Source: Anaeromassilibacillus sp. An200
Lineage (GTDB): Bacteria; Bacillota; Clostridia; Oscillospirales; Acutalibacteraceae
Reading direction: 5' to 3'
Assembly (NCBI RefSeq): GCF_002160025.1
Contig: NZ_NFJU01000012.1
Span: 28,450-92,449 of the forward strand
DNA: 64,000 nt
In this document: positions 53,179-61,198 of the stretch, one piece after another
Layout of the letters: every line of letters begins with the position of its first letter
Numbering within the stretch: position 1 is the stretch's first letter
Notes under the pieces: generated by a model
What the model was told of the DNA's origin: nothing
The model's input: only the letters and a program-made list of their open reading frames with translations
Database searches by the model: none
Program-made: the position numbers and the translations under genes

Positions 53179-53864
53179 CCATAGTAGGCGTTGGGGCCAT
53201 GCTTGCGCAGGAAATGTTTGTCCTGGATGCGCTGGGGAGCAGGGGCGGCGTTCGGATCGATTTGAAGGGTCAGGAGCGCCATCTTTGCGACTTCCTCCAG
53301 AACGACGGCATGGTACACCGCCTGCGCGGCATCCTTGCCCCAGGTGAACGGGCCGTGGCTCGAGCAAACCACACCGGGAACATGCATGGGCTGGATGTTC
53401 CGGCCATGGAACGCTTCGATAATCACCTTGCCTGTGTTCTTCTCATAGTCCTCGTCGATTTCCTCCTGCGTCAACGCGCGTGCGCAGGGAACGGGGCCGT
53501 AAAAATAATCGGCGTGCGTCGTGCCGAAGCACGGGATATCGCGTCCCGCCTGCGCCCATGCCACCGCATGGGTGCTGTGCGTGTGGACGATGCCTCCCAG
53601 CTCCGGGAACGCCTTGTAAAGCTCAATGTGCGTCTTGGTGTCGGAGGAGGGATTCAGCTTTCCCTCTACCTTGTTGCCGTTCAGATCGAGCACCACCAGA
53701 TCCTCCGGGCGCAGCTCGTCGTATTCCACGCCGGACGGTTTGATGACAAACAGGCCGCTCTCACGGTCAATGCCCGAAACGTTACCCCAGGTGTAGGTGA
53801 CAAGCCCTCGGCGGGGCAGCTCCATATTGGCTTCATAAACCTGCTGTTTCAGTTGTTCCAGCAT
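53169..53864 (-). CDS. araD: L-ribulose-5-phosphate 4-epimerase
   Basis: 231 residues, class II aldolase fold. Turns L-ribulose-5-phosphate into D-xylulose-5-phosphate. Zinc His residues in [12 protein letters not shown] and GHFTW-equivalent SSHGPFTWG are present, along with [25 protein letters not shown] precedes the ATG. Last gene of the ara operon. Its last codons (GGT CAA GGC TGA) belong to repeat copy C, so the C-terminus Gly-Gln-Gly is set by the repeat. Confidence 0.95.
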   Translation of the reverse strand: MLEQLKQQVYEANMELPRRGLVTYTWGNVSGIDRESGLFVIKPSGVEYDELRPEDLVVLDLNGNKVEGKLNPSSDTKTHIELYKAFPELGGIVHTHSTHAVAWAQAGRDIPCFGTTHADYFYGPVPCARALTQEEIDEDYEKNTGKVIIEAFHGRNIQPMHVPGVVCSSHGPFTWGKDAAQAVYHAVVLEEVAKMALLTLQIDPNAAPAPQRIQDKHFLRKHGPNAYYGQG

Positions 53865-53879
53865 GAGGGAACCTCCTTC

Positions 53880-55352
53880 TTACTTCAGCTTCCACGCGAG
53901 GTCGGCGAGGAACAGATCATGCTCCAGGCTCTCGACGGTTGTATCCTTCGTGATGTGGACAAACTCAATGTCCATCATCGTCGCCCAATCCTTCATCTGC
54001 TCGGCGGTCACGTCATAGCTGAGCACCGTATGGTGTGCGCCGCCGGCGGTGATCCAGCACTCCACACCCGTGGTGAGGTTCGGCATAGCCTTCCACATCA
54101 CGCGCGCAACCGGCAGGTTCGGCATGGGCATGATCGGCTTGACGCACTCGATGTCCTGGCAGATCAGGCGCAGGCGGCCGCCCATGTCCACCAGGCTGAC
54201 GACGATCGCCTTGCCCTCGTGGCCCTCGAACACGAGACGGGCCGGATCCTCACGGTCGCCGATGCCGAGCGGATGTACCTCGATGCGGGGCTTCTCCGCC
54301 GCGACGGACGGGCAGACCTCCAGCATATGGGCGCCCAGGCTGTACTCGTTGCCCTTCTCCAGATGGTAGGTGTAGTCCTCCATGAAGGCGGTGCCGCCCG
54401 TCTGGCCCTCGCTCATGGCCTTGAGGATGCTCGTCATGGCCGCGACCTTCCAGTCGCCTTCGCCGCCATAGCCGTAGCCCTGCGCCATCAGGTGCTGACT
54501 GGCCAGGCCGGGCAGCTGACGCATGCCGTACAGATCCTGGAAGGTGTTCGAAAAGGCCTTGCAGCCCTCGGCGTCGAACATCTTCTTCATCGCGATCTCC
54601 TCGCGGGCCTGATAGCGGATGGACTCAATGTTGTCCGTGGCAATCTCATAGGAAGCGCGGTATTCATCCATCAGCGCGTCGATCTCCGCGTCCGTGACCT
54701 CGTTCATCGTCTCAACCAGCTTGCCCACCGGCCAGGTGTTCACCTGCCAGCCGAGCTTCGCCTGCACTTCCACCTTGTCGCCCTCCGTGACGGCAACCTC
54801 CCGCATGTTGTCGCCGAAGCGCATCACCTTCAGGCTCTTGCTGAACGCCACGCCGACAGCGGCGCGCATCCAGGAGCCAAGGCGCTCCTGCACATCCTCA
54901 TCCTGCCAGTAACCGGCAATGACCTTGCGCGGCATGCGCAGGCGGGCCGCAATGAACCCGTGCTCGCGGTCGCCGTGCGCCGCCTGGTTCAGGTTCATGA
55001 AATCCATGTCGATCTCCTCGTTGGGGATCTCGCGGTTATACTGCGTCGCAAAATGGCAGTAGGGCTTCTGCAAATCCACAAAGCCGTTGATCCACATTTT
55101 GGAGGGGCTGAACGTATGGCACCAGGTAATAATGCCCGCGCAGGAGGGATCGTAGTTGGCCTCGCGCACCACGTCGGCAATCTCCTTGTTGGTCTTGGCT
55201 GTTACTTTATAAACCAGCTTGCAGGGCAGCTTGCCGGAAGCGTTGAGCTTCTCTGTCATCTCGGCGGCGCGCTGCGCCACGGTTTCAAGGACCTGGGGCC
55301 CATATAGGAACTGGCTGCCAACGACAAACCAGAACTGGTAATCCTTCATCAT
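53880..55352 (-). CDS. araA: L-arabinose isomerase
   Basis: 490 residues, ATG 55352 or the adjacent ATG 55349 after AAAAGGAGAC. Opening MMKDYQFWFVVGSQFLYG is standard. Manganese-binding residues are in the EMTDA-like region around ENIESIRYQAREE and in the His-rich ITAGGAHHTVLSYD segment. Converts L-arabinose to L-ribulose. 16 bases before araD. Confidence 0.96.
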   Translation of the reverse strand: MMKDYQFWFVVGSQFLYGPQVLETVAQRAAEMTEKLNASGKLPCKLVYKVTAKTNKEIADVVREANYDPSCAGIITWCHTFSPSKMWINGFVDLQKPYCHFATQYNREIPNEEIDMDFMNLNQAAHGDREHGFIAARLRMPRKVIAGYWQDEDVQERLGSWMRAAVGVAFSKSLKVMRFGDNMREVAVTEGDKVEVQAKLGWQVNTWPVGKLVETMNEVTDAEIDALMDEYRASYEIATDNIESIRYQAREEIAMKKMFDAEGCKAFSNTFQDLYGMRQLPGLASQHLMAQGYGYGGEGDWKVAAMTSILKAMSEGQTGGTAFMEDYTYHLEKGNEYSLGAHMLEVCPSVAAEKPRIEVHPLGIGDREDPARLVFEGHEGKAIVVSLVDMGGRLRLICQDIECVKPIMPMPNLPVARVMWKAMPNLTTGVECWITAGGAHHTVLSYDVTAEQMKDWATMMDIEFVHITKDTTVESLEHDLFLADLAWKLK

Positions 55353-55594
55353 GGAAATTGTCTCCTTTTCGGTTGTTATTCTTTTATTGATGCAATGGCT
55401 GGGCTGCACGCAAGCTTCGTGCCCGCAAAAATTCGCTGCGCTCTTTTTGCCGCACCGGCATAGCTTCGCGCTTATTTCTTTTGGGGGGCTCTGCCCCTCC
55501 ACCCCGCCGCCTTTTGAAAAAGGCGGGCGAAAACTTCATCCGGCTACGCCGCGTCAACGCACGGGCATGTGTGCAGGCTTAGCCTACCTGTTGT
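55353..55594. repeat. Repeat-filled gap between the FGGY kinase and araA
   Basis: 242 bases. The part 55395-55545 is a separate repeat type with GGGGGGCTCTGCCCCTCCACCCC and the hairpin CCGCCTTTTGAAAAAGGCGGG followed by CGAAAACTTCATCCGG, like one unit of the tandem repeat at 50.2 kb. The right part (55546-55590) has GCAGGCTTAGCCTA, the start of the 3'-end repeat, 10 bases after the kinase stop. Confidence 0.65.
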
Positions 55595-57178
55595 TTACTC
55601 CATCGGCAGGGCTTCGACCGCGGCCTTCTCTGCCGTCAGGCCGCTGCGATAGTCCGCAATGAACTTCGCAAAGCCCGCGACATCCGCCGCGACCGGCTGT
55701 TCCACCGTCTTTTTCGCGCCCGCGAAAACCTTGTTTTCCAGATACGCTTCGAGCGTCTCGCCCTCTTCCCTGTTCACACGGTAGGCCGCAAGCACCGCCA
55801 TGCCCCAGGGGCCGCCCTCGCCCGCCGTCTCCATCACGGCAACCGGCACATTCAGCGCGCCTGCCAGCAGTCTCTGGCCGACAACCGGCGTCTTGAACAA
55901 TCCGCCGTGGCCGAGCAGCGTGTCGACCTTGACATCTTCTTTCTCAAACAGAATATCCATACCAATCTTGAGCGTTGCCATCGCGGAGTAGAGCTGCACG
56001 CGCGCAAAGTTTGCAAGTGTGAGTTTTGCGTCGGGACAGCGCATAAACAGCGGACGGCCGCCATCCACGCCCGTGACCGGTTCGCCGGAGTAATAGTTAT
56101 AGTTGACAAGGCCGCCGCAGTCCGGATCGCCCGCGAGCGCCTTTTCATAGAAGAGATCGTACAGCTGGGGCTTTTTCAGGGAAGCACCAGCCGCCTCGGC
56201 CATCTCGCCGAGCAGACGTACCCATGCGTCGAGATCGGAGGTGCAGGTGTTGCAGTGCACCATGGCTACCGGCTTGCCGGACGGTGTTGTCACCATATCG
56301 ATTTCCGGGTACAGCGTCGAGAGAGCACGCTCCAAAACGATCATGGCAAACACACTCGTGCCGGCGGACACGTTGCCGGTGCGCTCCGCCACACTGTTCG
56401 TCGCGGCCATGCCCGTTCCGGCGTCGCCCTCCGGCGGAGCCATCGGAACGCCCGGCTGCAATTGGCCGGTGGGGTCGAGCAGCTTCGCGCCCTCGGGAGT
56501 CAGAACGCCTGCGTCCTCGCCGGCGGAGAGAACCTCCGGCAGCAGCTCCGCAAGCGGCTTGGCCAGCGTACCCGACGCAACGATCGCGTCGAACTTCGCG
56601 AGCATATCGGCGTCATAAGTGCCGGTCTCGCTGTCGATCGGGAACATGCCGGACGCTTCGCCCACACCCATGACTCTGCGGCCTGTCAGCTTCCAGTGCA
56701 GATAGCCCGCAAGTGTGGTGAGATAATCAATTTTTGCTGTGTGCGTTTCACCGTTCAGAATCGCCTGATACAGGTGCGCCACGCTCCAGCGCTGCGGAAT
56801 ATTAAAGGAAAACAGCTCGCTCAGCGCCGCCGCGGCCTGCTCTGTCGTGGTGTTGCGCCAAGTGCGGAAACCCGCAAGCTGGTTGCCCTCAGCGTCAAAC
56901 GGCAGATAGCCGTGCATCATCGCCGAGAAGCCGAGCGCACCGATCGTCGTCACCGTTTCGCCGTATTTCTCCTTGACCTCAGCCGCCATCTTGGCGTAAG
57001 CGTCCTGCACGCCCGCCCATGCGTCATCCAGATGATACGTCCAGTAGCCGTCCTCAAACCGGTTTTCCCAGTCGTGCGCACCACTGGCCAACACAGAGTG
57101 GTCGGGGCCGATCAGAACAGCCTTGATGCGTGTGGAGCCCAGCTCGATGCCGAGCGCCGTCTTATTCCATTGAATCAT
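55595..57178 (-). CDS. FGGY-family carbohydrate kinase in the arabinose operon (ribulokinase role)
   Basis: 527 residues, two-domain FGGY kinase. ATP-binding [14 protein letters not shown] at the N-terminus, second-domain [16 protein letters not shown] and [17 protein letters not shown] at the C-terminus. It is closer to the general FGGY/xylulokinase-like group than to classical AraB, but being first in an operon with araA and araD it most likely phosphorylates L-ribulose. GGCGGTGA precedes the ATG. The divergent PocR-AraC gene shares its control region. Confidence 0.8.
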   Translation of the reverse strand: MIQWNKTALGIELGSTRIKAVLIGPDHSVLASGAHDWENRFEDGYWTYHLDDAWAGVQDAYAKMAAEVKEKYGETVTTIGALGFSAMMHGYLPFDAEGNQLAGFRTWRNTTTEQAAAALSELFSFNIPQRWSVAHLYQAILNGETHTAKIDYLTTLAGYLHWKLTGRRVMGVGEASGMFPIDSETGTYDADMLAKFDAIVASGTLAKPLAELLPEVLSAGEDAGVLTPEGAKLLDPTGQLQPGVPMAPPEGDAGTGMAATNSVAERTGNVSAGTSVFAMIVLERALSTLYPEIDMVTTPSGKPVAMVHCNTCTSDLDAWVRLLGEMAEAAGASLKKPQLYDLFYEKALAGDPDCGGLVNYNYYSGEPVTGVDGGRPLFMRCPDAKLTLANFARVQLYSAMATLKIGMDILFEKEDVKVDTLLGHGGLFKTPVVGQRLLAGALNVPVAVMETAGEGGPWGMAVLAAYRVNREEGETLEAYLENKVFAGAKKTVEQPVAADVAGFAKFIADYRSGLTAEKAAVEALPME

Positions 57179-57211
57179 AAAGAGATCACCGCCTTATCAG
57201 ATTTACGCGGC

Positions 57212-57234
57212 GCCGTCCTTGCGGGAAGGACGGC
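57212..57234. promoter_or_regulatory. Palindromic operator overlapping the PocR-AraC promoter
   Basis: GCCGTCCTT, five bases, AAGGACGGC: nine-base arms match exactly. It covers the -35 box of the regulator promoter and lies about 35 bases upstream of the FGGY gene start, so one bound protein could control both directions. Confidence 0.6.
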
Positions 57235-57247
57235 CACAGCGTATAAT
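57219..57247 (+). promoter_or_regulatory. Promoter of the ara regulator gene
   Basis: TTGCGG (57219-57224), 17-base spacer, TATAAT (57242-57247). Confidence 0.65.
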
Positions 57248-57282
57248 AGATGAAATGAATGAAAAGGAAGGAGGGGTGGCTT

Positions 57283-58197
57283 TTGCTCGCTGTGTTTGAA
57301 ACGACGGAGCTTCAAGTGCTGCTGCGCGATTTTTATGAATTGACCGGGATCCGCACGGTTGTCTTTGACGCGTGGGGCGAAGACATTTTATCCTATCCCC
57401 AGGAACGCCCGGAATTCTGCCGCCTGATCCGCAGTACGCCCGCGGGCAGCGAAGCCTGCCGCTCCTGTGACCGCAACGCCTGCCGCATGGCCTGCCGCCA
57501 GATGGAGGCGATTGTCTACCCATGCCATGCCGGGCTGATCGAGGTGATCGCGCCGATCCGCGCCGGGGGCGCGACCGTGGGATACCTGCTGCTGAGCCAT
57601 ATTGTCCAGGGAGCGGACGAGGAAGCGGAGTGGGAGCAGGTAAAAAAGTGCTGCGCGCCGTATGGAATTCCCGAAACGCTTCTGCACAGCGCCTACACTG
57701 GACTCACGCGCACTCCCTACCGTATTCTGCAATCCGCCGCCGATCTGCTGATGCTGGCGGCGAACGCCATGTATCAGGCCCGGCTCGCGCGTCTGGCCCC
57801 GGACAGCATCCAGGCCCGCCTGAGCCGCTTTCTGGAGCAGCATCTGCACGAAGATCTTTCCGGGGAACGGATCTGCCGGGAATTCGGGATCAGCCGCACC
57901 TCGCTGTACCATCTCTCCAAGGAGATGTTCGGCTGCGGGATTTCCGACTATATCTCACGCCTGCGAATCCAGACGGCCGCGTCCCTTCTGACTTCCGGCA
58001 GCCTGACAAACGCCGAAATCTGCCGCCGTGTCGGTATCCGGGACTATAACTACTTTTTCCGCCTGTTCCGCCGCCAGATGGGGATGACACCCCGCGAATA
58101 CCGCCGCAAATACGCTTCGGACGCGAGATCCCTCCCGGGCGCTTCAGACGATTCCACTGCCGTGGAGGAAATGAAATCCTCCCATGCTCCAGTATAG
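57283..58197 (+). CDS. PocR-domain AraC-family regulator of the arabinose genes
   Basis: 304 residues from a TTG at 57283, which is 7 bases after AAGGAGGGG. An ATG at 57259 would put that ribosome site inside the coding region. The N-terminal half is a PocR-type ligand domain with clustered cysteines (ACRSCDRNACRMACRQ, VYPCHAGL). The C-terminus is an AraC DNA-binding domain (ICREFGISRTSLYHLSKEMFG, ICRRVGIRDYNYFFRLFRRQ). Divergent from araBAD-like genes; probable activator or repressor of them. The last 20 residues are disordered. Confidence 0.85.
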   Translation: MLAVFETTELQVLLRDFYELTGIRTVVFDAWGEDILSYPQERPEFCRLIRSTPAGSEACRSCDRNACRMACRQMEAIVYPCHAGLIEVIAPIRAGGATVGYLLLSHIVQGADEEAEWEQVKKCCAPYGIPETLLHSAYTGLTRTPYRILQSAADLLMLAANAMYQARLARLAPDSIQARLSRFLEQHLHEDLSGERICREFGISRTSLYHLSKEMFGCGISDYISRLRIQTAASLLTSGSLTNAEICRRVGIRDYNYFFRLFRRQMGMTPREYRRKYASDARSLPGASDDSTAVEEMKSSHAPV

Positions 58198-58458
58198 ATC
58201 ATTTCGAGTGGAAAAAGATAGTGTGTTCTGTTCGAAATACTGGATTTTTGTTCAACTCTCTCCACTGAGACAATCCGATTTTTTGCCTGTATGGTATGTG
58301 TCGGGTCCGCTGTTCTGAACTCTCAATTTTGGAAAATCCCGCCGCACACAAATCCTGTCCCTGTTTTTTCAGGAAATATAGCAAAACAGCGGTGAACTGA
58401 CCATTTTGTCAGATCACCGCTGTTTTGCTGTATGGAATGTATTATTGCTGATATTTCT
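58198..58458. other. Gap between chromosome core and accessory region
   Basis: 261 bases. AT-rich; holds the terminator at 58380-58429. No gene was accepted; a 61-codon minus-strand frame (58199-58384) has no ribosome site. Confidence 0.45.
58380..58429. terminator. Two-way hairpin terminator
   Basis: AGCAAAACAGCGGTGA (58380-58395) and its exact complement (58414-58429), with an inner GACCATTTTGTC hairpin. Arms contain TTTT/AAAA and can serve both strands. It ends the small membrane-protein gene reading leftward. Confidence 0.75.
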
Positions 58459-58758
58459 TCATTTTTCCGCCCAGTTTTTCTCTACACCGATATAGCAGAT
58501 CCCCTGCAAAATCGGAAGCGCACACAGATAAGCCAAAGCGCGGCGGCTGCCGTAGTTGCTGTATTCGCCGCTGCTGTTTCCAATCGCAATGAACGCGCTT
58601 GCAAAAAATGCAATGCCCACAACAAAAGCCAGAATGCTCCACACAATCAAGCCCTTGTCCTTCTTTCTCAGCACGATTCCCACAATTCCGGAGACAACTG
58701 CCCCAACGCTGGTCAGGAATTCGAGTCCCTTCGGGCGCGCCAAAAACGGAGCTCTCAT
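58459..58758 (-). CDS. Small two-helix membrane protein, 5' end rebuilt by mobile DNA
   Basis: 99 residues from ATG 58758. Two membrane helices (SVGAVVSGIVGIVL and LIVWSILAFVVGIAFFASAFIAI) and a Tyr/Ser/Asn-rich outer segment. No family recognised. The ribosome site AAAGGGGGT lies inside the left inverted repeat of the IS remnant next door, and the first 14 codons (to about RPKGLEFLT) overlap a tRNA-3'-end-like sequence, so the original start was probably lost. The protein may be expressed from IS-derived signals, or be a remnant. Confidence 0.55.
   Translation of the reverse strand: MRAPFLARPKGLEFLTSVGAVVSGIVGIVLRKKDKGLIVWSILAFVVGIAFFASAFIAIGNSSGEYSNYGSRRALAYLCALPILQGICYIGVEKNWAEK
58714..58742 (+). 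other. tRNA 3'-end-like scrap (possible attachment-site relic)
   Basis: TTCGAGTCCCTTCGGGCGCGCCA has the form of a T-loop (TTCGAGT), the closing half of a T stem and an acceptor-end strand with final CCA. No matching 5' half occurs upstream, so it is not a tRNA gene. Such scraps mark sites where integrases use tRNA ends. It lies at the GC-to-AT shift. Confidence 0.4.
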
Positions 58759-58764
58759 GTGATA

Positions 58765-59101
58765 TGTACCCCCTTTACTGGACACCCAGTAGAGGGGGTA
58801 TTATTATGCGGTACACATATGAGTACAAAAGGAAATGTGTAGAACTGTATCGAGAAGGAAAATGGCCAGAAACGCCGGAAGGTGTTAGCGATAAATCCTT
58901 TCGGGATAAAGTGAGACTATGGGTAAGAGCAGAGGATAGCCGCGGTCCAGAAGCACTGAAACACAAAAATTTCAACAGGAACTGGACACCAGAAGAACGG
59001 CTGGAACTAGTATCCCAAGTAATGTCCGGAAAATCCTGTGTGTCAGTGGCAATCGAGGCCGGTATTCAAGATAGACTATTGTATCAATGGGTTCAAAACT
59101 A
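58765..59101 (+). mobile_element. IS3-type insertion-sequence remnant (left end only)
   Basis: Starts with TGTACCCCCTTTACTGGACACC, a left-end form used by IS3-family elements, followed by a small hairpin (CCCCCT / AGGGGG) and the first transposase gene. The right end and the second reading frame are absent; after 59101 the sequence changes to an operator and an XRE gene. Confidence 0.6.
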
Positions 59102-59150
59102 TAAAACAAATGTCATACATTTGTTTTACGGAAGAAGGTGCACCCAATGA
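58806..59150 (+). pseudogene. Truncated IS3-type OrfA transposase
   Basis: 114 codons. MRYTYEYKRKCVELYREGKWP, a central helix-turn-helix and a second one (SCVSVAIEAGIQDRLLYQWVQNYK) match IS3 OrfA proteins. At QNYK the homology stops and the frame runs on through unrelated DNA (TNVIHLFYGRRCTQ), overlapping the start of the XRE gene. OrfB is missing, so it cannot move itself. Confidence 0.75.
59102..59128. promoter_or_regulatory. Perfect palindromic operator of the XRE gene
   Basis: TAAAACAAATGT, CAT, ACATTTGTTTTA: 12-base arms match exactly, 18 bases before the ATG of the XRE regulator and adjacent to the IS remnant. A TATAAA box (59101-59106 region) overlaps it, so the XRE protein probably represses itself. 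Confidence 0.65.
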
Positions 59151-59590
59151 ACTTTGGAGAAAGAATACGAGCCATAAGAACCGGGGCAGGAATTACGCAG
59201 GCTGATTTTGCAAAATTGTGTGGGATCTCTTTGGCGTCTTTGAAAAACTATGAAACAGGAAAAACAGAAACTCCGATGAAAACATGGAGAATGATTTCCC
59301 GGATTTTTGGAGTGTCTTTATCTATGCTGATTGAGTCAAACACAGCGGAGGAGGAATCGGCGCACTTACAGACTCTTTACCAACTCGGCCATCTTGCAAG
59401 ACAAAAAACCGGTGGATATTTTTCAGTTCAAGCAGAAGCAGCGGCGATTTTGGAGAACTGGGAAAGTATCACTTTTACGCCGATCGACTATGAGATAATA
59501 GAGGAGGTGCACAAGCTAAACGCGAAAGGGCAAAAAATAGCTCTCGAACGAATTCAAGAGCTGGCCGAAATTGAAAGATATGTAAAATAA
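59147..59590 (+). CDS. XRE-family helix-turn-helix regulator
   Basis: 147 residues. N-terminal HTH_3 domain (GAGITQADFAKLCGISLASLKNYETGKTE, residues about 13-42), then a helical C-terminal part without known domains. ATG 59147 follows GAAGAAGG by 8 bases. Preceded by a perfect palindrome, the expected self-operator. Typical of element-borne lysogeny-type repressors. No metallopeptidase gene follows. Confidence 0.85.
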   Translation: MNFGERIRAIRTGAGITQADFAKLCGISLASLKNYETGKTETPMKTWRMISRIFGVSLSMLIESNTAEEESAHLQTLYQLGHLARQKTGGYFSVQAEAAAILENWESITFTPIDYEIIEEVHKLNAKGQKIALERIQELAEIERYVK

Positions 59591-59591
59591 A

Positions 59592-59633
59592 AAATCCACC
59601 CATCCTGCGCCAACAGGAGGGGCGGATTTTTTA
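59592..59633. terminator. Two-way terminator between XRE and cysteine-rich gene
   Basis: AAATCC-ACCC-TCCTG pairs with CAGGA-GGG-GGATTT around CGCCAA; TTTTTT follows on plus, AAAAAA precedes for minus. Confidence 0.75.
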
Positions 59634-59960
59634 ATAGTCTTTCATTTCGTATTTGTCATTTTCCGAATTGCAAAAATTAGAATCCTGCGAGCATGTATCT
59701 GCATAACGGCAGCCAAAGCACCATCCGCACGACGCGCGAACATCCTGCACAAATGGGTGATTCTTTGCGTCTGACAGAAGAAGCGGAGCTTTCTGCGAGA
59801 AGTGAGATTCGCACCAATCCACATGACAATAGGCCTTCAGCGCGTTTTTCGCCGCGGATGCAATCGCGTCGTGAATTTCCGCCACGTTGGCAAGCGGGAT
59901 CTTTTCCAGCAAGCTTTCCTCCGACGTGTCAAACTCTAACGTGATACTATACGTAGGCAT
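59631..59960 (-). CDS. Small cysteine-rich protein, unknown
   Basis: 109 residues from ATG 59960 (GGGAGAGGG upstream). The N-terminal half is mixed alpha/beta (PTYSITLEFDTSEESLLEK); the last 45 residues carry eight cysteines (CHVDWCE, CGWCFGCRYADTC, NFC) that fit metal binding. No family recognised. Its start overlaps the 64-residue gene by 14 bases. The two proteins share a similar opening pattern (EFDTSEESLLEKIPLANV against DFETSEDLETLNAENL), suggesting a duplicated domain. Confidence 0.6.
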   Translation of the reverse strand: MPTYSITLEFDTSEESLLEKIPLANVAEIHDAIASAAKNALKAYCHVDWCESHFSQKAPLLLSDAKNHPFVQDVRASCGWCFGCRYADTCSQDSNFCNSENDKYEMKDY

Positions 59961-60141
59961 GACGACCCTCTCCCCTTTCCTTCGCCAAAACCGCCGCAGC
60001 GCCTCCCACAATAATGTTGCAGCCGCATGCGGATGAAATCGCCCGTAAAATCTCGATTTTCAGATTTTCCGCATTTAGGGTTTCTAAGTCTTCCGAAGTC
60101 TCAAAATCCACCTCAAAATGGTATCGGTGCTTTTCTTCCAT
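59947..60141 (-). CDS. Small protein, unknown, paralogue-like to the next gene
   Basis: 64 residues. HFEVDFETSEDLETLNAE then a helix and ISSACGCNIIVGG. Similar in first 40 residues to the following gene, minus the cysteine tail. Short stretch before the ATG has GGAGAATAG. Located in a row of three small minus-strand genes (60157, 59947, 59631). Confidence 0.5.
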   Translation of the reverse strand: MEEKHRYHFEVDFETSEDLETLNAENLKIEILRAISSACGCNIIVGGAAAVLAKERGEGRHAYV

Positions 60142-60156
60142 CCATCTATTCTCCCT

Positions 60157-60543
60157 TTATCTGTACTCCATTGGAACGTTGTTTTCAGCGCAGTATAGGA
60201 GCATTTCTTTCCACCGCTCGCACACATCCACATACTGATTTTGATATCGACAGACAGCATCAAGATGGTACGGCTTTAACGCCTCGTATATCCTCCGGCA
60301 TTCTTCGGGAGATATATCCCCTCGATCATCCGGATGCTGTATCAAGATATCCAGAGCGTCATTGCATCGCACATTCCAGAAATCTGCCTCTGCGCTTGTC
60401 ATGGGGCGATTATAGATATCCTCAAAGATTTTCCGGCACTCAGGCCCGTATGCTGTTTCAATCAGATTTTGGATGAACTGCGAGTACCGGGTGTACATGA
60501 TTTCAAACCGAGGTTTCCCATCGATAAACACTGTCAATCCCAT
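60157..60543 (-). CDS. Small hypothetical protein
   Basis: 128 residues from ATG 60543 (TTGGAGGACTTGG upstream). Acidic/aromatic, soluble, no membrane helix. GLTVFIDGKPRFEIMYTRYSQFIQ and AEADFWNVRCNDALDILIQHP are the most ordered parts. No family recognised. First of a probable three-gene unit with the two small proteins downstream. Confidence 0.6.
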   Translation of the reverse strand: MGLTVFIDGKPRFEIMYTRYSQFIQNLIETAYGPECRKIFEDIYNRPMTSAEADFWNVRCNDALDILIQHPDDRGDISPEECRRIYEALKPYHLDAVCRYQNQYVDVCERWKEMLLYCAENNVPMEYR

Positions 60544-60634
60544 TTTCCAAGTCCTCCAATAAAGCAAAGTCAACCCAAAGCAGAAAATTTTCGCTGCTCC
60601 AGTGCCGTGTAGGGCCGGGGCAACATTTTATTTA

Positions 60635-61183
60635 TTACGCTTCTGCCTGTGAAAAATCAGAGAGAAACAACTCACTGTGGCGAATAAAAATATATACATA
60701 ATAAGCGATAAAAACCAAGTATAAGAGAAACGCCATAATGGTTGCCGCCATAACTATCCCGCTGCCAAAGCTGATTCCTGCATTGACGGCACCTGCAACA
60801 AAGCCGCCAACTCCGCCCATCTCTCCGCCCACATCGGAAACCGCTCCGGTTAATGCGGAGGTAAGGCCGGACATGGATGAGATTACGGAGACGAAATCCC
60901 ACGTTCTGGACACAAAAAACACCCCGAGGGAAACAAGCCCGCTAATCCATGCGGCTTTATCCCAAAAGCGCCCAAATACCGCGGCTGAAAAAGCGGACAC
61001 GGCCAGAGCCAGTGAAGAGATAAACCCTACTGCATCACCGTTCCAGTTTTGTACCGCGTCTATAACGCCCCACAAAGAAAGCAAAAACACAACAGGGGCC
61101 CAAAAGCTGAAAAACGCCCGTATCCCCGGAACCTTTCGGCCATATGCCTCTTCTCGCGCTTCGCGCATTTGCTTGAACGTCAT
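60635..61183 (-). CDS. Membrane protein, unknown
   Basis: 182 residues with about four or five membrane segments (FFSFWAPVVFLLSLWGVI, AVGFISSLALAVSAFSAAVF, AAWISGLVSLGVFFV, IVMAATIMAFLLYLVFIAYYVYIF) and a Gly/Ser-rich loop (GAVSDVGGEMGGVGGF). Begins with a charged amphipathic stretch (MTFKQMREAREEAYGRK). No family recognised. AAAGGGAGTGG precedes the ATG; the lipoprotein gene ends 15 bases upstream. Confidence 0.65.
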   Translation of the reverse strand: MTFKQMREAREEAYGRKVPGIRAFFSFWAPVVFLLSLWGVIDAVQNWNGDAVGFISSLALAVSAFSAAVFGRFWDKAAWISGLVSLGVFFVSRTWDFVSVISSMSGLTSALTGAVSDVGGEMGGVGGFVAGAVNAGISFGSGIVMAATIMAFLLYLVFIAYYVYIFIRHSELFLSDFSQAEA

Positions 61184-61198
61184 ACGGATCCACTCCCT

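Noticed and set aside
53007..55307. 766-codon plus-strand frame opposite araD and araA
   Set aside because: It crosses two real genes and a repeat element, and has no homology.
58199..58384. 61-codon minus-strand frame after the PocR-AraC gene
   Set aside because: Starts inside the terminator hairpin region, has no ribosome site and no recognisable domain.
58640..58742. Complete tRNA gene ending at the CCA-like sequence
   Set aside because: No 5' acceptor strand, D arm or anticodon arm can be folded upstream; only the 3' end resembles a tRNA.
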